From assembly GCA_020697295.1 (NCBI GenBank), contig JAJFBF010000001.1:27083-91082 (forward strand): a DNA stretch of 64,000 nucleotides, in the 5' to 3' direction. The translations under genes were made by a program, and so were the position numbers. This document shows positions 9,947-18,764 of the stretch, in pieces (position 1 is the stretch's first letter; the number at the start of each line of letters is the position of its first letter). This DNA comes from Moraxellaceae bacterium (GTDB lineage Bacteria > Pseudomonadota > Gammaproteobacteria > Pseudomonadales > Moraxellaceae). The notes beneath the pieces were generated by a model. That model did not search any database and was not told where the DNA came from. It saw only the letters and a list, made by a program, of their open reading frames with translations.

Positions 9947-9982
9947 CTTGCCCGCTTGCCCGCTTGCCCGCTTGCCCGCTTG
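9947..9982. repeat. Tandem 8-mer repeat (CTTGCCCG)
   Basis: Four and a half copies of CTTGCCCG in the 318-base gap between pap and the coiled-coil gene. Downstream (about 10020-10180) the gap becomes more AT-rich and probably holds the promoter of the gene at 10185; I could not fix a -35/-10 pair. Confidence 0.8.
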
Positions 9983-10184
9983 CGGCGCACGCGCATTATT
10001 GCCAAGCAATTGTCCGGCAAGCCGGGCATAACGTTTAACTTGAACTAAAGTAATCGGGGTTCTTGTCAAGAATTCTGCCGCCGCCTTGCGCTTGCGGCCA
10101 CGTGATCCTTAATGAAGGACTTGACGAAGGAACAACGCTCTCCGTCATTTTTTCTTTCCCGACGTCAATAGATGAGGTTTCGTT

Positions 10185-10820
10185 ATGACCAGTCTCGCCG
10201 AAAACCGCGAACAGCATATCCAGCGATTCCATGAGCAGATGGAATCCTGGGAGCAGGAAATGAACCGTGTGCGCTCGATGGCCTTCTCGGCCAACTCCTA
10301 TATCCAGGGCGAGATGAACAAGCTGGTAGCCCAGCTCGACAAGGGCCTGGAGCAGCTCACGCACAAGATGGTGCAGCTCGCCGAGACCGGCGACCAGCGT
10401 GTCTACACTGCCCTGGAAACCATGGAATCCGCCTGGGGCTCGCTCAAGTCCACGATCGGCGACATGAGCCAGCGCCTGCGCGAAAAACGCGACCAGGCCG
10501 AGGACAAGCTGGAGCGCGGCGCCAGCGAAGCGCGCGACACGATCCGTGACAAGATGGACCAGGGCGTCAGCCAGGCGAAGCAGGCCCTGAACCAGGGCAA
10601 GCAGGCCGTGCGCGACACTGTCGAGCAGGGCAGCGACGCCGCGCGCGACATGATCGACCAGGGCAAGAACACGCTGCGCGAAACCGCGGAGCAGGTGGGC
10701 AACGCGGCCCAGTCCGCGGGCAAGCGCGGCCAGCAGTCTACCGGCAGCCAGGCCACGGGAGGCAAGGTGCAGACCGAGGAAACGGTCGTGGTTTCGCGCA
10801 CGCGCACACCGCCGCACTGA
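10185..10820 (+). CDS. Coiled-coil, phasin/LEA-like protein
   Basis: 211 aa, very hydrophilic, no signal peptide or membrane segment. Residues 1-110 are predicted to be continuous helix with heptad-like spacing. Residues 105-175 are built from degenerate 11-residue repeats rich in A-R-D-x-I/V-x-Q-G (for example ARDTIRDKMDQG, VRDTVEQG, ARDMIDQG), as in LEA-type, apolipoprotein-like or phasin-type amphipathic helices. The tail is Gln/Gly/Ser/Thr-rich. Binding to a lipid or polymer granule surface, or stress protection, is possible but unproven. It stands alone with a good 5' AT-rich region; ATG preceded by GATGAGG. Confidence 0.75.
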   Translation: MTSLAENREQHIQRFHEQMESWEQEMNRVRSMAFSANSYIQGEMNKLVAQLDKGLEQLTHKMVQLAETGDQRVYTALETMESAWGSLKSTIGDMSQRLREKRDQAEDKLERGASEARDTIRDKMDQGVSQAKQALNQGKQAVRDTVEQGSDAARDMIDQGKNTLRETAEQVGNAAQSAGKRGQQSTGSQATGGKVQTEETVVVSRTRTPPH

Positions 10821-10866
10821 GGCGCCGCCAGGCGAACACTGCGGCGCGACGTGATGCCATGCCGTC

Positions 10867-10894
10867 ACGGTTACGGTTACGGTTACGGTTACGG
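10867..10894. repeat. Tandem hexamer repeat (ACGGTT)
   Basis: Four copies of ACGGTT plus ACGG, 46 bases after the stop of the coiled-coil gene. Confidence 0.8.
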
Positions 10895-11056
10895 CTGATG
10901 AGCTTGCACTGCCAGTCGTCCGCAAATGTCGCGGCGAAGCCCGAGCCGGCCAGTGACGCGTCGCGTCAGCAGAGGAGAGAACAAGGGCGCAGGGTCGGCT
11001 CGGGCACCGCGCCCTTGTTCGTTCGCGCCGGAATCCGGCACTGCAGTAATCCAGCC

Positions 11057-12346
11057 TCAGGGCATGCCGTTGTCAAAAGGCGGCAACCGGCGCGCCACTT
11101 TCACGCGCCGCAGCGGCGTGTAGCGGGGCAGCCCGCCCTGGTAGGGCGGATAGTCCTCGCCCTGGATCAGCGGCAGCAGGTAGGCGCGGCAGCGGGACGT
11201 GATGCCATAGCCGTCGCGACTGATGAAGCTTCGGGGCAGCGTGACTTCCTGATGCGCAATCCGCGCCAGCGACGCGGCCTCGATGTCCCAGCGCACCTGG
11301 CGCGACCCCGCCACCCGCCGGAGCGCGGGCATCACCTGATGACGACCGGCCAGCGCCATTTCCACCGCCGCTTCGCCCACCTGCCAGGCCGCCTCCACAT
11401 CCACGCCCGAGGCGATATGGCGCGCCGAGCGCTGCAGGTAATCACTGACGGAATAATGGCAACGCACGCCCAGCCGGCGATGGATGAGCTCGGCCAGATA
11501 GGGCGCCGCCTTGCCGGTGTGCACATTGAGACGGTCCTTGCCATGCTCGCCGGCCACGGGCGCCTCCGGCGCCAGCGCCGGATTGTGGATGGCCAGGCCC
11601 TCCGCGGTGACAATGACGCAATAACCTTCGCGCGCCAGGGTCGCTTCCACCTTCGCCATGAAGGCCGCCTCATCAAAGGCCACTTCCGGAAACAGGATCA
11701 CGTGGGGAGGGCCGCTGCCGTCAGCCTCCTGCGCCAGCGCGCTCGCCGCCGCGATCCAGCCGGCATGGCGCCCCATCACCTCCATTACGAACACCTGCGT
11801 CGAGGTGCGCGCCATCGAGGCAACATCCAGCGCCGCTTCGCGCACGCTCACCGCCGTGTACTTGGCCACCGAGCCAAAGCCCGGCGAGAAATCCGTGCGC
11901 GCCAGGTCGTTGTCCACGGTCTTGGGGATGTGGATCACCGACAGCGGATAACCGGCCGCCTTCGCCGCCGCCGCCACATGCAGGCAGGTGCCGGCGGAGC
12001 CGCCACCGCCGTTGTAGAGGAACCAGCGGATGTCGTGGGCGCGGAACACCTCCAGCAGGCGCGCATAGTGCTGCGGATGACTCTCCGGCGTACCCAGCGG
12101 AAAGCGGCTGGAGCCAAAGGCGCTGCCCGGCAGGCGGCGCAACGCGGCAATGGCCGTCGCCGGCTCGCGCGATAAATCAAAGAGACTCTCCTCGAGCGCA
12201 CCGAGGATGCCGTTCTCGCCCGCATAGACGCGGCCGATCCGGTCGCGATGGGCACGCGCCGCCGCGAGCACGCCGGCGGCGCTGGCATTGATGACGGCGG
12301 TGACGCCGCCGGACTGGGCATAGAAGAGATTGGGAAGGCGGGACAT
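11057..12346 (-). CDS. 6-phosphofructokinase, PPi-type family, with unusual active site
   Basis: 429 aa, the length of the long-form group of pyrophosphate-dependent phosphofructokinases. The N-terminus QSGGVTAVINAS binds the phosphoryl donor; IPKTVDND carries the Lys that in PPi enzymes replaces the Gly of ATP enzymes, plus the catalytic Asp; EVMGRHAGWIA and GYLQRS-type motifs (SDYLQRSAR) bind fructose 6-phosphate. The donor-site motif usually GGDGS (ATP) or GGNDS/GGDDS (PPi) reads GGGGS here, so the conserved Asp is missing. Reaction: fructose 6-phosphate to fructose 1,6-bisphosphate; the donor cannot be assigned with confidence. Divergent from the amidase gene. Confidence 0.8.
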   Translation of the reverse strand: MSRLPNLFYAQSGGVTAVINASAAGVLAAARAHRDRIGRVYAGENGILGALEESLFDLSREPATAIAALRRLPGSAFGSSRFPLGTPESHPQHYARLLEVFRAHDIRWFLYNGGGGSAGTCLHVAAAAKAAGYPLSVIHIPKTVDNDLARTDFSPGFGSVAKYTAVSVREAALDVASMARTSTQVFVMEVMGRHAGWIAAASALAQEADGSGPPHVILFPEVAFDEAAFMAKVEATLAREGYCVIVTAEGLAIHNPALAPEAPVAGEHGKDRLNVHTGKAAPYLAELIHRRLGVRCHYSVSDYLQRSARHIASGVDVEAAWQVGEAAVEMALAGRHQVMPALRRVAGSRQVRWDIEAASLARIAHQEVTLPRSFISRDGYGITSRCRAYLLPLIQGEDYPPYQGGLPRYTPLRRVKVARRLPPFDNGMP

Positions 12347-12671
12347 GCGGGCTCGCGGCGTGGGCGGTGGCGCGCCTTGGGGCGCGGGATCATGGCCGTG
12401 AATCTAGCAGGCCGCCCCGGACACGGAAACGGCAACCGTCCCGGCAGACCTTGCAGCCTCGGCGCGGCCGGCAATGCCAGGCGCCCGCGCAGGCCCGGAA
12501 GAAAAGCCCCCGAAAGCTTGCCAGCGTGTCCGCGCCCGCCCCTGGCGGGCCTCGTCCGTACAGCGCCCCGGGGCCAGATTTCGTCCCAAACCGGCCCCTG
12601 CCAATCTGGACTTCGCACCACCCTTGGCGCAGTTTTGAACGCTTACTCACCGGCCCCCACAAGAATTCTCC
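12347..12671. other. Divergent intergenic region
   Basis: 325 bases between divergent start codons of the phosphofructokinase and amidase genes. It must contain both promoters, but it is GC-rich throughout and I could not identify boxes or operators. Confidence 0.4.
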
Positions 12672-14090
12672 ATGACGACCGCCAAGACCGTTCACGCTTT
12701 CAGCAACGACCTCCTCGCCGACCTCGACGCCACCGCCCTCGCCGCCCTCATCCGCCGCGGCGAGGCCAGCCCCGGCGAGGTGGCCGCGGCCGCCATCGCG
12801 CGCGCCCGCCGCATGCAGCCGCTGATCAACGCCATCGAGCTCGAGAATTACGAGGCTGCGCTCCGGGCCGCCGAAGGCGCCCCGCGCATCGGCGTCTTTG
12901 CCGGCGTACCCACCTTCGTCAAGGACAACACCGATCTGCAGGGCCTGCCCACCCGTCATGGCTCGGCCGCGGTTCCCGCGCGCCCCGCCGCCGGTCCCGG
13001 CGCCTTTGCCCGGCAATACCTGGCGCAGGGCTTCACCGTGCTCGGCAAGAGCTCGCTGCCGGAGTTCGGCTTCAACGCCAGCACCGAATATCGCGGCCGC
13101 GCACCCACGCGCAATCCCTGGCACACCGACTACTCCTCCGGGGCCTCCTCCGGCGGCTCCGCCGCGCTGGTCGCCGCCGGCGTCGTGCCCATCGCGCACG
13201 CCAACGATGGCGGCGGCTCCATCCGCATTCCCGCCGCCGCCTGCGGCCTGGTCGGCCTCAAGGCCACGCGCGGACGCCATATTGACGGCGAGAGCGCGCG
13301 CAGCCTGCCCATCAACATCGTTTCCGAAGGCGTGGTCACGCGCTCCGTGCGCGACACCGCCAACTTCATGGCCGGCCTCGAGCAGTACTGGCGCAACCCG
13401 AAACTGAAGCCGATCGGCCGCGTCGAGGGCCCCGGCGCCCGACGCCTGCGCATCGGTCTCGTGGTGGACTCCATCACCGGTCCCAGCGATGCGGAAACCC
13501 GCGCGACCGTGCTCGCCACCGCAGCGCTGCTCGAGAGCCTGGGCCACGACGTGTTCGAGATCCCGTTGCCGATCGGCCAGCGCTTTGCCGACGACTTCAG
13601 CATCTACTGGGGCATGCTCTCCTTCCTCGTATCCACCTTCGGCAAGCGCGTCATGCATCCGGACTTCGACGCCAGCCAGCTCGACAACCTGAGCCAGGGC
13701 CTGGCCGCGCTTTACCGCAAGAACATGCTGAAGACGCCGTTTGTGCTGTATCGCCTCAAAAAACTGTGGAATGAATACGCGCGTGCCTTCGATAATTGCG
13801 ACGTGATCATGTCGCCGGTGCTGGCCCACACCACGCCCACGCTGGGCCACCTGTCGCCGGAGCAGGATTTCGATTCGCTGTTCGAGCGCCTGACCCGCTA
13901 TGTCAGCTTCACGCCGCTCAACAACGCGGCCGGCGGTCCGGCGATCTCGCTGCCCATGGGCGCCAGCGCCCTGGGCCTGCCGATCGCCATCCACCTGTCC
14001 GCCAACCACGGCGACGAGCGCACCCTGCTGGAGCTGGCTTTCGAGCTGGAAGCGGCGCAGCCCTTCCGCCGCATCCAGGATCTGGCGTAA
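12672..14090 (+). CDS. Amidase (amidase signature family)
   Basis: 472 aa. The Ser-cisSer-Lys triad can be placed: Lys84 in FVKDNTD, the cis-Ser in GASSGGSA (about 159-160) and the nucleophile Ser183 in DGGGSIRIP. The C-terminal part has PLNNAAGGPAISLPMG, typical of the family. It hydrolyses an amide bond; substrate unknown. No signal peptide, so probably cytoplasmic. The mltA start follows 24 bases after the stop, suggesting co-transcription. Confidence 0.88.
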   Translation: MTTAKTVHAFSNDLLADLDATALAALIRRGEASPGEVAAAAIARARRMQPLINAIELENYEAALRAAEGAPRIGVFAGVPTFVKDNTDLQGLPTRHGSAAVPARPAAGPGAFARQYLAQGFTVLGKSSLPEFGFNASTEYRGRAPTRNPWHTDYSSGASSGGSAALVAAGVVPIAHANDGGGSIRIPAAACGLVGLKATRGRHIDGESARSLPINIVSEGVVTRSVRDTANFMAGLEQYWRNPKLKPIGRVEGPGARRLRIGLVVDSITGPSDAETRATVLATAALLESLGHDVFEIPLPIGQRFADDFSIYWGMLSFLVSTFGKRVMHPDFDASQLDNLSQGLAALYRKNMLKTPFVLYRLKKLWNEYARAFDNCDVIMSPVLAHTTPTLGHLSPEQDFDSLFERLTRYVSFTPLNNAAGGPAISLPMGASALGLPIAIHLSANHGDERTLLELAFELEAAQPFRRIQDLA

Positions 14091-14114
14091 CCCAACCCGA
14101 TTGCGAGAACCGAT

Positions 14115-15302
14115 GTGCGTCATGTCCTGACCCTGCTGCTGGCCGGCCTGCTCGGCGCCTGCACCACCACCCCGCCGTCCGCGCCGGCGGCCAGCGCACG
14201 CTACCTCCCCGCCACCTGGACGGAGCTGCCGGCGTGGCCGGGCGAGCAACTGCTGGCAACCTGGCCGGCCTGGCTGCAATCCTGCACCCGCCTGCAGGCG
14301 CGTCCGGCCTGGCAGGAAACCTGCGCGGCAGCCTCCGCCCTCGCGCCTGAAAACGACGCCACCGTGCAAGCCTTCTACGAGCGCCACTTCCAGCCCTGGC
14401 GCATCGAAGCGGGCGACGACCGCGACACCGGCCTCGTCACCGGCTACTACGAGGCCCTGCTCACCGGCAGCCTCTCCCCCGGGGCCGGCCGCGTGCCGCT
14501 CTACGGCGTGCCGGACGACATGCTCACCCTCGACATCGACGAGCTTTATCCCGACCTCAAGGGCATGCGCCTGCGCGGCCGCCTCGAGGGCCGCACCGTG
14601 CTGCCCTACTGGAGCCGGGCGGAGATCGACAGTGGCAAGGGCGTCACGCCCGACAAGATCCTGGCCTGGGCCGACGACCCCCTCGACGCCTTCTTCCTGC
14701 AGATCCAGGGCTCCGGACGCGTCCAGCTCGAGGATGGCCGGCTGCTGCGCCTGGGCTATGCCGACCAGAACGGCCATCCCTATCGCGCGATCGGCAAATG
14801 GCTGGTGGAGCAGGGCCAGCTGCCCATCGAGCAGGTCAGCATGCAAAGCATCCGCGCCTGGGCGCAGGCCCATCCGGAACGCGTGCCCGAGTTGCTGGAA
14901 GCCAATCCCAGCTATGTGTTCTTCCGCCTGTTGCCGGACGAGGGCGGCGGCCCCATCGGCGCGCTCAACGTGCCGCTGACCGCGGCGGCCAGCATTGCCG
15001 TCGACCCGAAGTTCGTGCCGCTCGGCAGTCCCGTCTATCTCGCCACCACCCGCCCCGACACCGGCCAGCCGCTGCAGCGCCTGGTGCAGGCCCAGGACAC
15101 CGGCGGCGCCATCCGCGGCGCGGTGCGCGCCGATTTCTTCTGGGGCTACGGGCCCGGGGCCGCCGCGCTCGCCGGCCAGATGAAGCAGCCGGGCCGGATG
15201 TGGCTGCTGTGGCCAAAAGCCCTGCCACTGCCGGCTTTGCCTGCGGCGCCGCCCGCACCGGCCGGCAATAACAAGCCGGCCAAGCCCCGGAGTTTTCGCT
15301 AG
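14115..15302 (+). CDS. mltA: Membrane-bound lytic murein transglycosylase A
   Basis: 395 aa starting at GTG 14115 (an overlapping ATG at 14113 is out of frame). The signal peptide ends in LLGAC, a lipobox, so it is an outer-membrane lipoprotein. The MltA domain is recognisable by TGYYEALLTGS, YWSRAEI, DAFFLQIQGSGR and LGYADQNGHPYRAIG. The C-terminal 3D domain holds VPLGSPVYLAT and QAQDTGGAIRGAVRADFFWGYG with the catalytic Asp. MltA cleaves the glycan backbone of peptidoglycan, releasing 1,6-anhydromuropeptides. The last 30 residues are a Pro/Ala-rich tail. Confidence 0.93.
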   Translation: MRHVLTLLLAGLLGACTTTPPSAPAASARYLPATWTELPAWPGEQLLATWPAWLQSCTRLQARPAWQETCAAASALAPENDATVQAFYERHFQPWRIEAGDDRDTGLVTGYYEALLTGSLSPGAGRVPLYGVPDDMLTLDIDELYPDLKGMRLRGRLEGRTVLPYWSRAEIDSGKGVTPDKILAWADDPLDAFFLQIQGSGRVQLEDGRLLRLGYADQNGHPYRAIGKWLVEQGQLPIEQVSMQSIRAWAQAHPERVPELLEANPSYVFFRLLPDEGGGPIGALNVPLTAAASIAVDPKFVPLGSPVYLATTRPDTGQPLQRLVQAQDTGGAIRGAVRADFFWGYGPGAAALAGQMKQPGRMWLLWPKALPLPALPAAPPAPAGNNKPAKPRSFR

Positions 15303-15695
15303 CCCCACCCTGTCGGTCGGGATTCATCCCGACAGGTCCGTGGAGTCGAGCCAGGCGCCCCCGGCTGAAGCCCGTGCTACGGGCGGCCGTGCGCACTGCC
15401 GGCAAAAACGCCCCGACATATTTCAGACCCGTCGCAGTGACTCCGTTGAGCCTCGCGACCAGCAGACGCCTGCGCTCCCGCCTGTGAAAAGGTGACTTGC
15501 CAGTCGCCATATCTGCTAACAAAAGACGTATTGCTGCCTCCTTCGGCGCACCTTACGGTTGCCCCCGGCGCGGACTCCTCCGCGCCGGCTCCGCCGCCAC
15601 CGGTTCCGCCGCTGGCCGGCTGTCCACGTGGTTCGCACAGCGCCAGGAAGGCGCGGCGGGCCACACACCCCTGAATGGATTGCACCGGACTGATC
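15303..15695. other. Intergenic region with REP-like element
   Basis: 393 bases between mltA and the acyltransferase gene. It contains the palindrome GTCGGGATTCATCCCGAC at 15316-15333, also found in other intergenic gaps. A locally AT-richer patch around 15500-15535 may be the promoter of the next gene; nothing else was found. Confidence 0.6.
15316..15333. repeat. REP-like palindrome, GTCGGGAT class
   Basis: GTCGGGATTCATCCCGAC, perfect 8-bp arms around TC. Confidence 0.7.
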
Positions 15696-16643
15696 ATGGA
15701 TGACTTCGAAACCCGGCCCGACGGCCTGCCGGACACCCCCGCCGCCGACTCAACCGCCCTCGCCCCGCCAGCTCCGCCGCCCCCTGCGCCGCGCAGCCGG
15801 GCCACGCGCCTGCGTGACCTGATTTCCCGCCGCGCCCTCGAAGGCTGGTCGCCCGAGGGCATCAAGACTGACTTCGTCGAGCGCACCGAGGCCTTCTGGC
15901 GCTTCGTGCACGACCGCTATTTCCGGGTCGAGACCACCGGCTGGGAACGCCTGCCCGAGGGCCCCGTCCTCCTCATCGGCGTGCATGCCGGCACCTGGCT
16001 GACCATGGACGCCTGGATGCTGCAGGCCGCCTGGTGGTTCAGGCACCGCACCACGCGCGCCCTGCACTGCACCTGCCATGACGTACTCATGGCCATGCCC
16101 GGCCTCGGCCGCCTGTTCCGCCAGACCGGCGTCATCCCCGCCTCTCGCGAAGCCGTCACCAACTGCCTCGCCGCCGGCCACAGCGTCGTCATCTGGCCGG
16201 GCGGCGAAGTCGACTGCATGCGCGCCTGGCGGCGCCGGGGCGAGGTCGAGCTCGGCGGTCGCCGCGGCTTTGTCCGCCAGGCCATCCGCTCCGGCGTGCC
16301 CATCGTGCCGGTCGCCACCGTGGGCGGCGCCGATACCGTCTTCGTGCTGTCCGAGGGACGCTGGCTCGCCGAGAAGCTCCAGCTCAAGCGTCTGCTGCGC
16401 AGCGAGATGGCGCCCATCGTCGCCGGCCTGCCCTTCGGCATCTGGCTGGAAGTCATGCCTTCGCACATCCCGCTGCCCTCCAAGATCCGCTATGAGGTGC
16501 TGGAGCCCATCACGGTCGACACCGACCCCGCCCGCGAAAACGACGACGCCTATGTCGAGCAGATTTATCGCGAGGTCGAGGCGCGGCTGCAGGCAGGCGT
16601 GGACCGGCTGATGCAGGCGCGGCGCTTCCCCATCCTGGGCTAG
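15696..16643 (+). CDS. Lysophospholipid acyltransferase family protein (PlsC-like)
   Basis: 315 aa from ATG 15696, which has CGGA nearby; an in-frame ATG at 15675 would add seven residues. After a Pro/Ala-rich N-terminus, the acyltransferase motifs appear: GVHAGTWLTMDAWML (His...Asp pair, motif I), a middle segment with RLFRQTGVIPASRE (motif II), WPGGEVDCMRAW (motif III, equivalent of FPEG) and VPIVPVATVGGAD (motif IV). This order fits the PlsC/diacylglycerol acyltransferase-like group that acylates lipids at the membrane. Acyl donor and acceptor are unknown. Confidence 0.82.
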   Translation: MDDFETRPDGLPDTPAADSTALAPPAPPPPAPRSRATRLRDLISRRALEGWSPEGIKTDFVERTEAFWRFVHDRYFRVETTGWERLPEGPVLLIGVHAGTWLTMDAWMLQAAWWFRHRTTRALHCTCHDVLMAMPGLGRLFRQTGVIPASREAVTNCLAAGHSVVIWPGGEVDCMRAWRRRGEVELGGRRGFVRQAIRSGVPIVPVATVGGADTVFVLSEGRWLAEKLQLKRLLRSEMAPIVAGLPFGIWLEVMPSHIPLPSKIRYEVLEPITVDTDPARENDDAYVEQIYREVEARLQAGVDRLMQARRFPILG

Positions 16644-16716
16644 TCGCCGCCGTGGCCGGGCAGGTCAACGCCCGGCCGCACGCGCCGCCTGCTACCATCG
16701 CCGGCGGAGGCGAACC

Positions 16717-17844
16717 ATGACCCTGCGCTGCGACATCTTCTGCACTGTCATCGACAATTTTGGCGACATCGGCGTGTGCTGGCGCCTGGCCCGCCAGCTG
16801 GCGGCCGAGCATGGCCTGGCCGTCACGCTCTGGGTTGATGACCTCGCCACCTTCGCCCGACTCGCCCCGGCGCTAGCCCCGACGCAGCCGACGCAAGCCC
16901 TGGGCGCCATCACCGTGCGGCACTGGACCGGCGAAATGGCCGATGCCGTCCCGGGCGACCTTGTCATCGAAGGCTTCGGCTGCCCACTGCCCGTGGCCTT
17001 TCTCGCGGCCATGCAGGCGCGTCCCCCGTGCTGGATCAACCTCGAGTACCTGAGCGCGGAGCCCTGGGTCGAGGATTGCCACGGGCTGGCCTCGGTACAC
17101 CCGGCCACCGGCCTCACCCGCCACTTCTGGTTCCCCGGCTTCAGCGCGCGTACCGGCGGCCTGCTGCGCGAGGCCGGCCTGCTTGAAAGCCGCGATCGCT
17201 TCCGGGCCGACCCCGTCGACCAGGTGGAATTCTGGACCCGCATCGGCGTCCCCGAGGCCCTGGAATTCCCCGACCGCGTCTCCCTTTTTGCCTACGAGAA
17301 TCCGGCCATTCCGGGCCTGCTCGGCGCCCTGGCCGAGGCCGATACGCCGCGCCTGCTGCTGGTGCCGGAGGGGCGCGCCCTGGGCAACGTCAACGCCTGG
17401 GCCGGCACCTCGCTCCAGGCCGGTGACCGCCACCGTCAGGGCGCCCTCACCCTGGTCGTGCTGCCCCTGCTGGCCACCGACGACTACGACCGCCTGCTCT
17501 TTGGCTGCGGCCTCAATGCCGTGCGCGGCGAGGACTCCTTCGTGCGCGCGCAATGGGCCGGCGCGCCCCTGCTCTGGCATATCTATCCGCAGGAGGAGGA
17601 TGCGCACCTGATCAAGCTGGAGGCCTTTATCGGCCGGGTGGAGGCGGCAACGGGAATGCCTGCCCTCTGGGCGGAGGCGCAACGGGCCTGGAACCGGGGC
17701 GACCCCGACCCGGCCCTGTGGCGGGCCGTGCTGGCCGACCTGCCGGCGCTGGCCGGCCCGGCCCGGGCCTGGAGCGACGAGCAGGCCACTGCTCAGGATT
17801 TAGCCGGGAAACTGATGCACTTTTGGCGCGGGCAGGTAGAATAG
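16717..17844 (+). CDS. earP: EF-P arginine rhamnosyltransferase EarP
   Basis: 375 aa, full family length. The N-terminal [16 protein letters not shown] contains Asp13 and Asp17, and the C-terminal [23 protein letters not shown] contains the conserved Glu; these residues are known from characterised EarP to bind and use dTDP-L-rhamnose. The enzyme transfers rhamnose to Arg32 of elongation factor P in the cytoplasm. The efp gene begins 91 bases downstream and encodes the matching Arg32, which strongly supports the call. Confidence 0.95.
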   Translation: MTLRCDIFCTVIDNFGDIGVCWRLARQLAAEHGLAVTLWVDDLATFARLAPALAPTQPTQALGAITVRHWTGEMADAVPGDLVIEGFGCPLPVAFLAAMQARPPCWINLEYLSAEPWVEDCHGLASVHPATGLTRHFWFPGFSARTGGLLREAGLLESRDRFRADPVDQVEFWTRIGVPEALEFPDRVSLFAYENPAIPGLLGALAEADTPRLLLVPEGRALGNVNAWAGTSLQAGDRHRQGALTLVVLPLLATDDYDRLLFGCGLNAVRGEDSFVRAQWAGAPLLWHIYPQEEDAHLIKLEAFIGRVEAATGMPALWAEAQRAWNRGDPDPALWRAVLADLPALAGPARAWSDEQATAQDLAGKLMHFWRGQVE

Positions 17845-17935
17845 CGCCCCTTCGAGCCGCCATCCCCAGGCCCTCCGTACGCCGGAGCCGGGATCGCGCC
17901 TGAGATCCCTCTTCAAAGACCTTACGAGAATCGCT

Positions 17936-18499
17936 ATGAAAACTGCCCAGGAATGCCGTGCCGGCCAAGTGATCATGATCGGCACCGCGCCCATGGTCAT
18001 CCTCAAGGCCGAATACAACAAGTCCGGCCGCAACTCGGCTGTCGTGAAGATGAAGATGAAGAACCTGCTGACCGGCCAGGCGCAGGAAACCGTCTACAAG
18101 GCCGACGACAAGTTCGAGCCCGTCATGCTCGAGAAGGTCAACGTCACCTACTCCTACTTCGCCGATCCCATGTATGTGTTCATGGACGCCGACTTCAACC
18201 AGTTTGAAGTCGAGAAGGAAAACCTTGGCGACGTCATCCACTTCCTCGAGGAAGGCATGGAAGACATCTGCGAAGTGACGCTGTACGAAGGCAAGGCCAT
18301 CTCCATCGAGCTGCCCACCATCATCGTGCGTGAAGTCGCCTACACCGAACCGGCCGCCAAGGGCGACACCTCCGGCAAGGTCATGAAGACCGCCCGCCTG
18401 AACAACGGCTTCGAGCTGCAGGTCGCGGCCTTCATCGACATCGGCGAGAAGATCGAAATCGACACCCGCACCTTCGAATTCAAGAAGCGCGCGAACTGA
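17936..18499 (+). CDS. efp: Elongation factor P, Arg32 type
   Basis: 187 aa. The N-terminal KOW-like domain carries the loop KSGRNSAVV with Arg at residue 32, the site rhamnosylated by EarP; Lys34-type EF-P would need EpmA/B instead. Two OB domains follow, ending in [16 protein letters not shown] helps the ribosome to form peptide bonds at polyproline stretches. Gene order earP-efp and a shared terminator at 18515 suggest an operon. Confidence 0.96.
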   Translation: MKTAQECRAGQVIMIGTAPMVILKAEYNKSGRNSAVVKMKMKNLLTGQAQETVYKADDKFEPVMLEKVNVTYSYFADPMYVFMDADFNQFEVEKENLGDVIHFLEEGMEDICEVTLYEGKAISIELPTIIVREVAYTEPAAKGDTSGKVMKTARLNNGFELQVAAFIDIGEKIEIDTRTFEFKKRAN

Positions 18500-18514
18500 T
18501 CGCACGTCGGTCAT

Positions 18515-18545
18515 AAAAAAAGCCCCGCATTGCGGGGCTTTTTTT
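18515..18545 (+). terminator. Intrinsic terminator of efp
   Basis: AAAAAAAGCCCCGCA-TTGCGGGGCTTTTTTT hairpin, 16 bases after the efp stop. Confidence 0.92.
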
Positions 18546-18764
18546 ATGACGCCGGGGGCGCGCCGGCAAACCCGTGGAACGCGCTGAAGGCGTCATCCGT
18601 TTGATGGCTGTCCGCGAACGCGCTACGGCGGGAGGACAGCCGGCCGAACCACCACTTCCGGCTGGGCGGCCAGTCATGTCCACCGTTTGTCATACCTCTT
18701 ATGGCGTATCAGGGCCCGCTGACTTACATTCCCGACAAGAGACCCCACCCCAGGAAGCCGTGCG

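Noticed and set aside
12390..15308. Very long minus-strand open frame (about 970 codons) opposite the amidase and mltA genes
   Set aside because: Antisense shadow caused by high GC and strong codon bias on the plus strand; the plus-strand genes have clear catalytic motifs.
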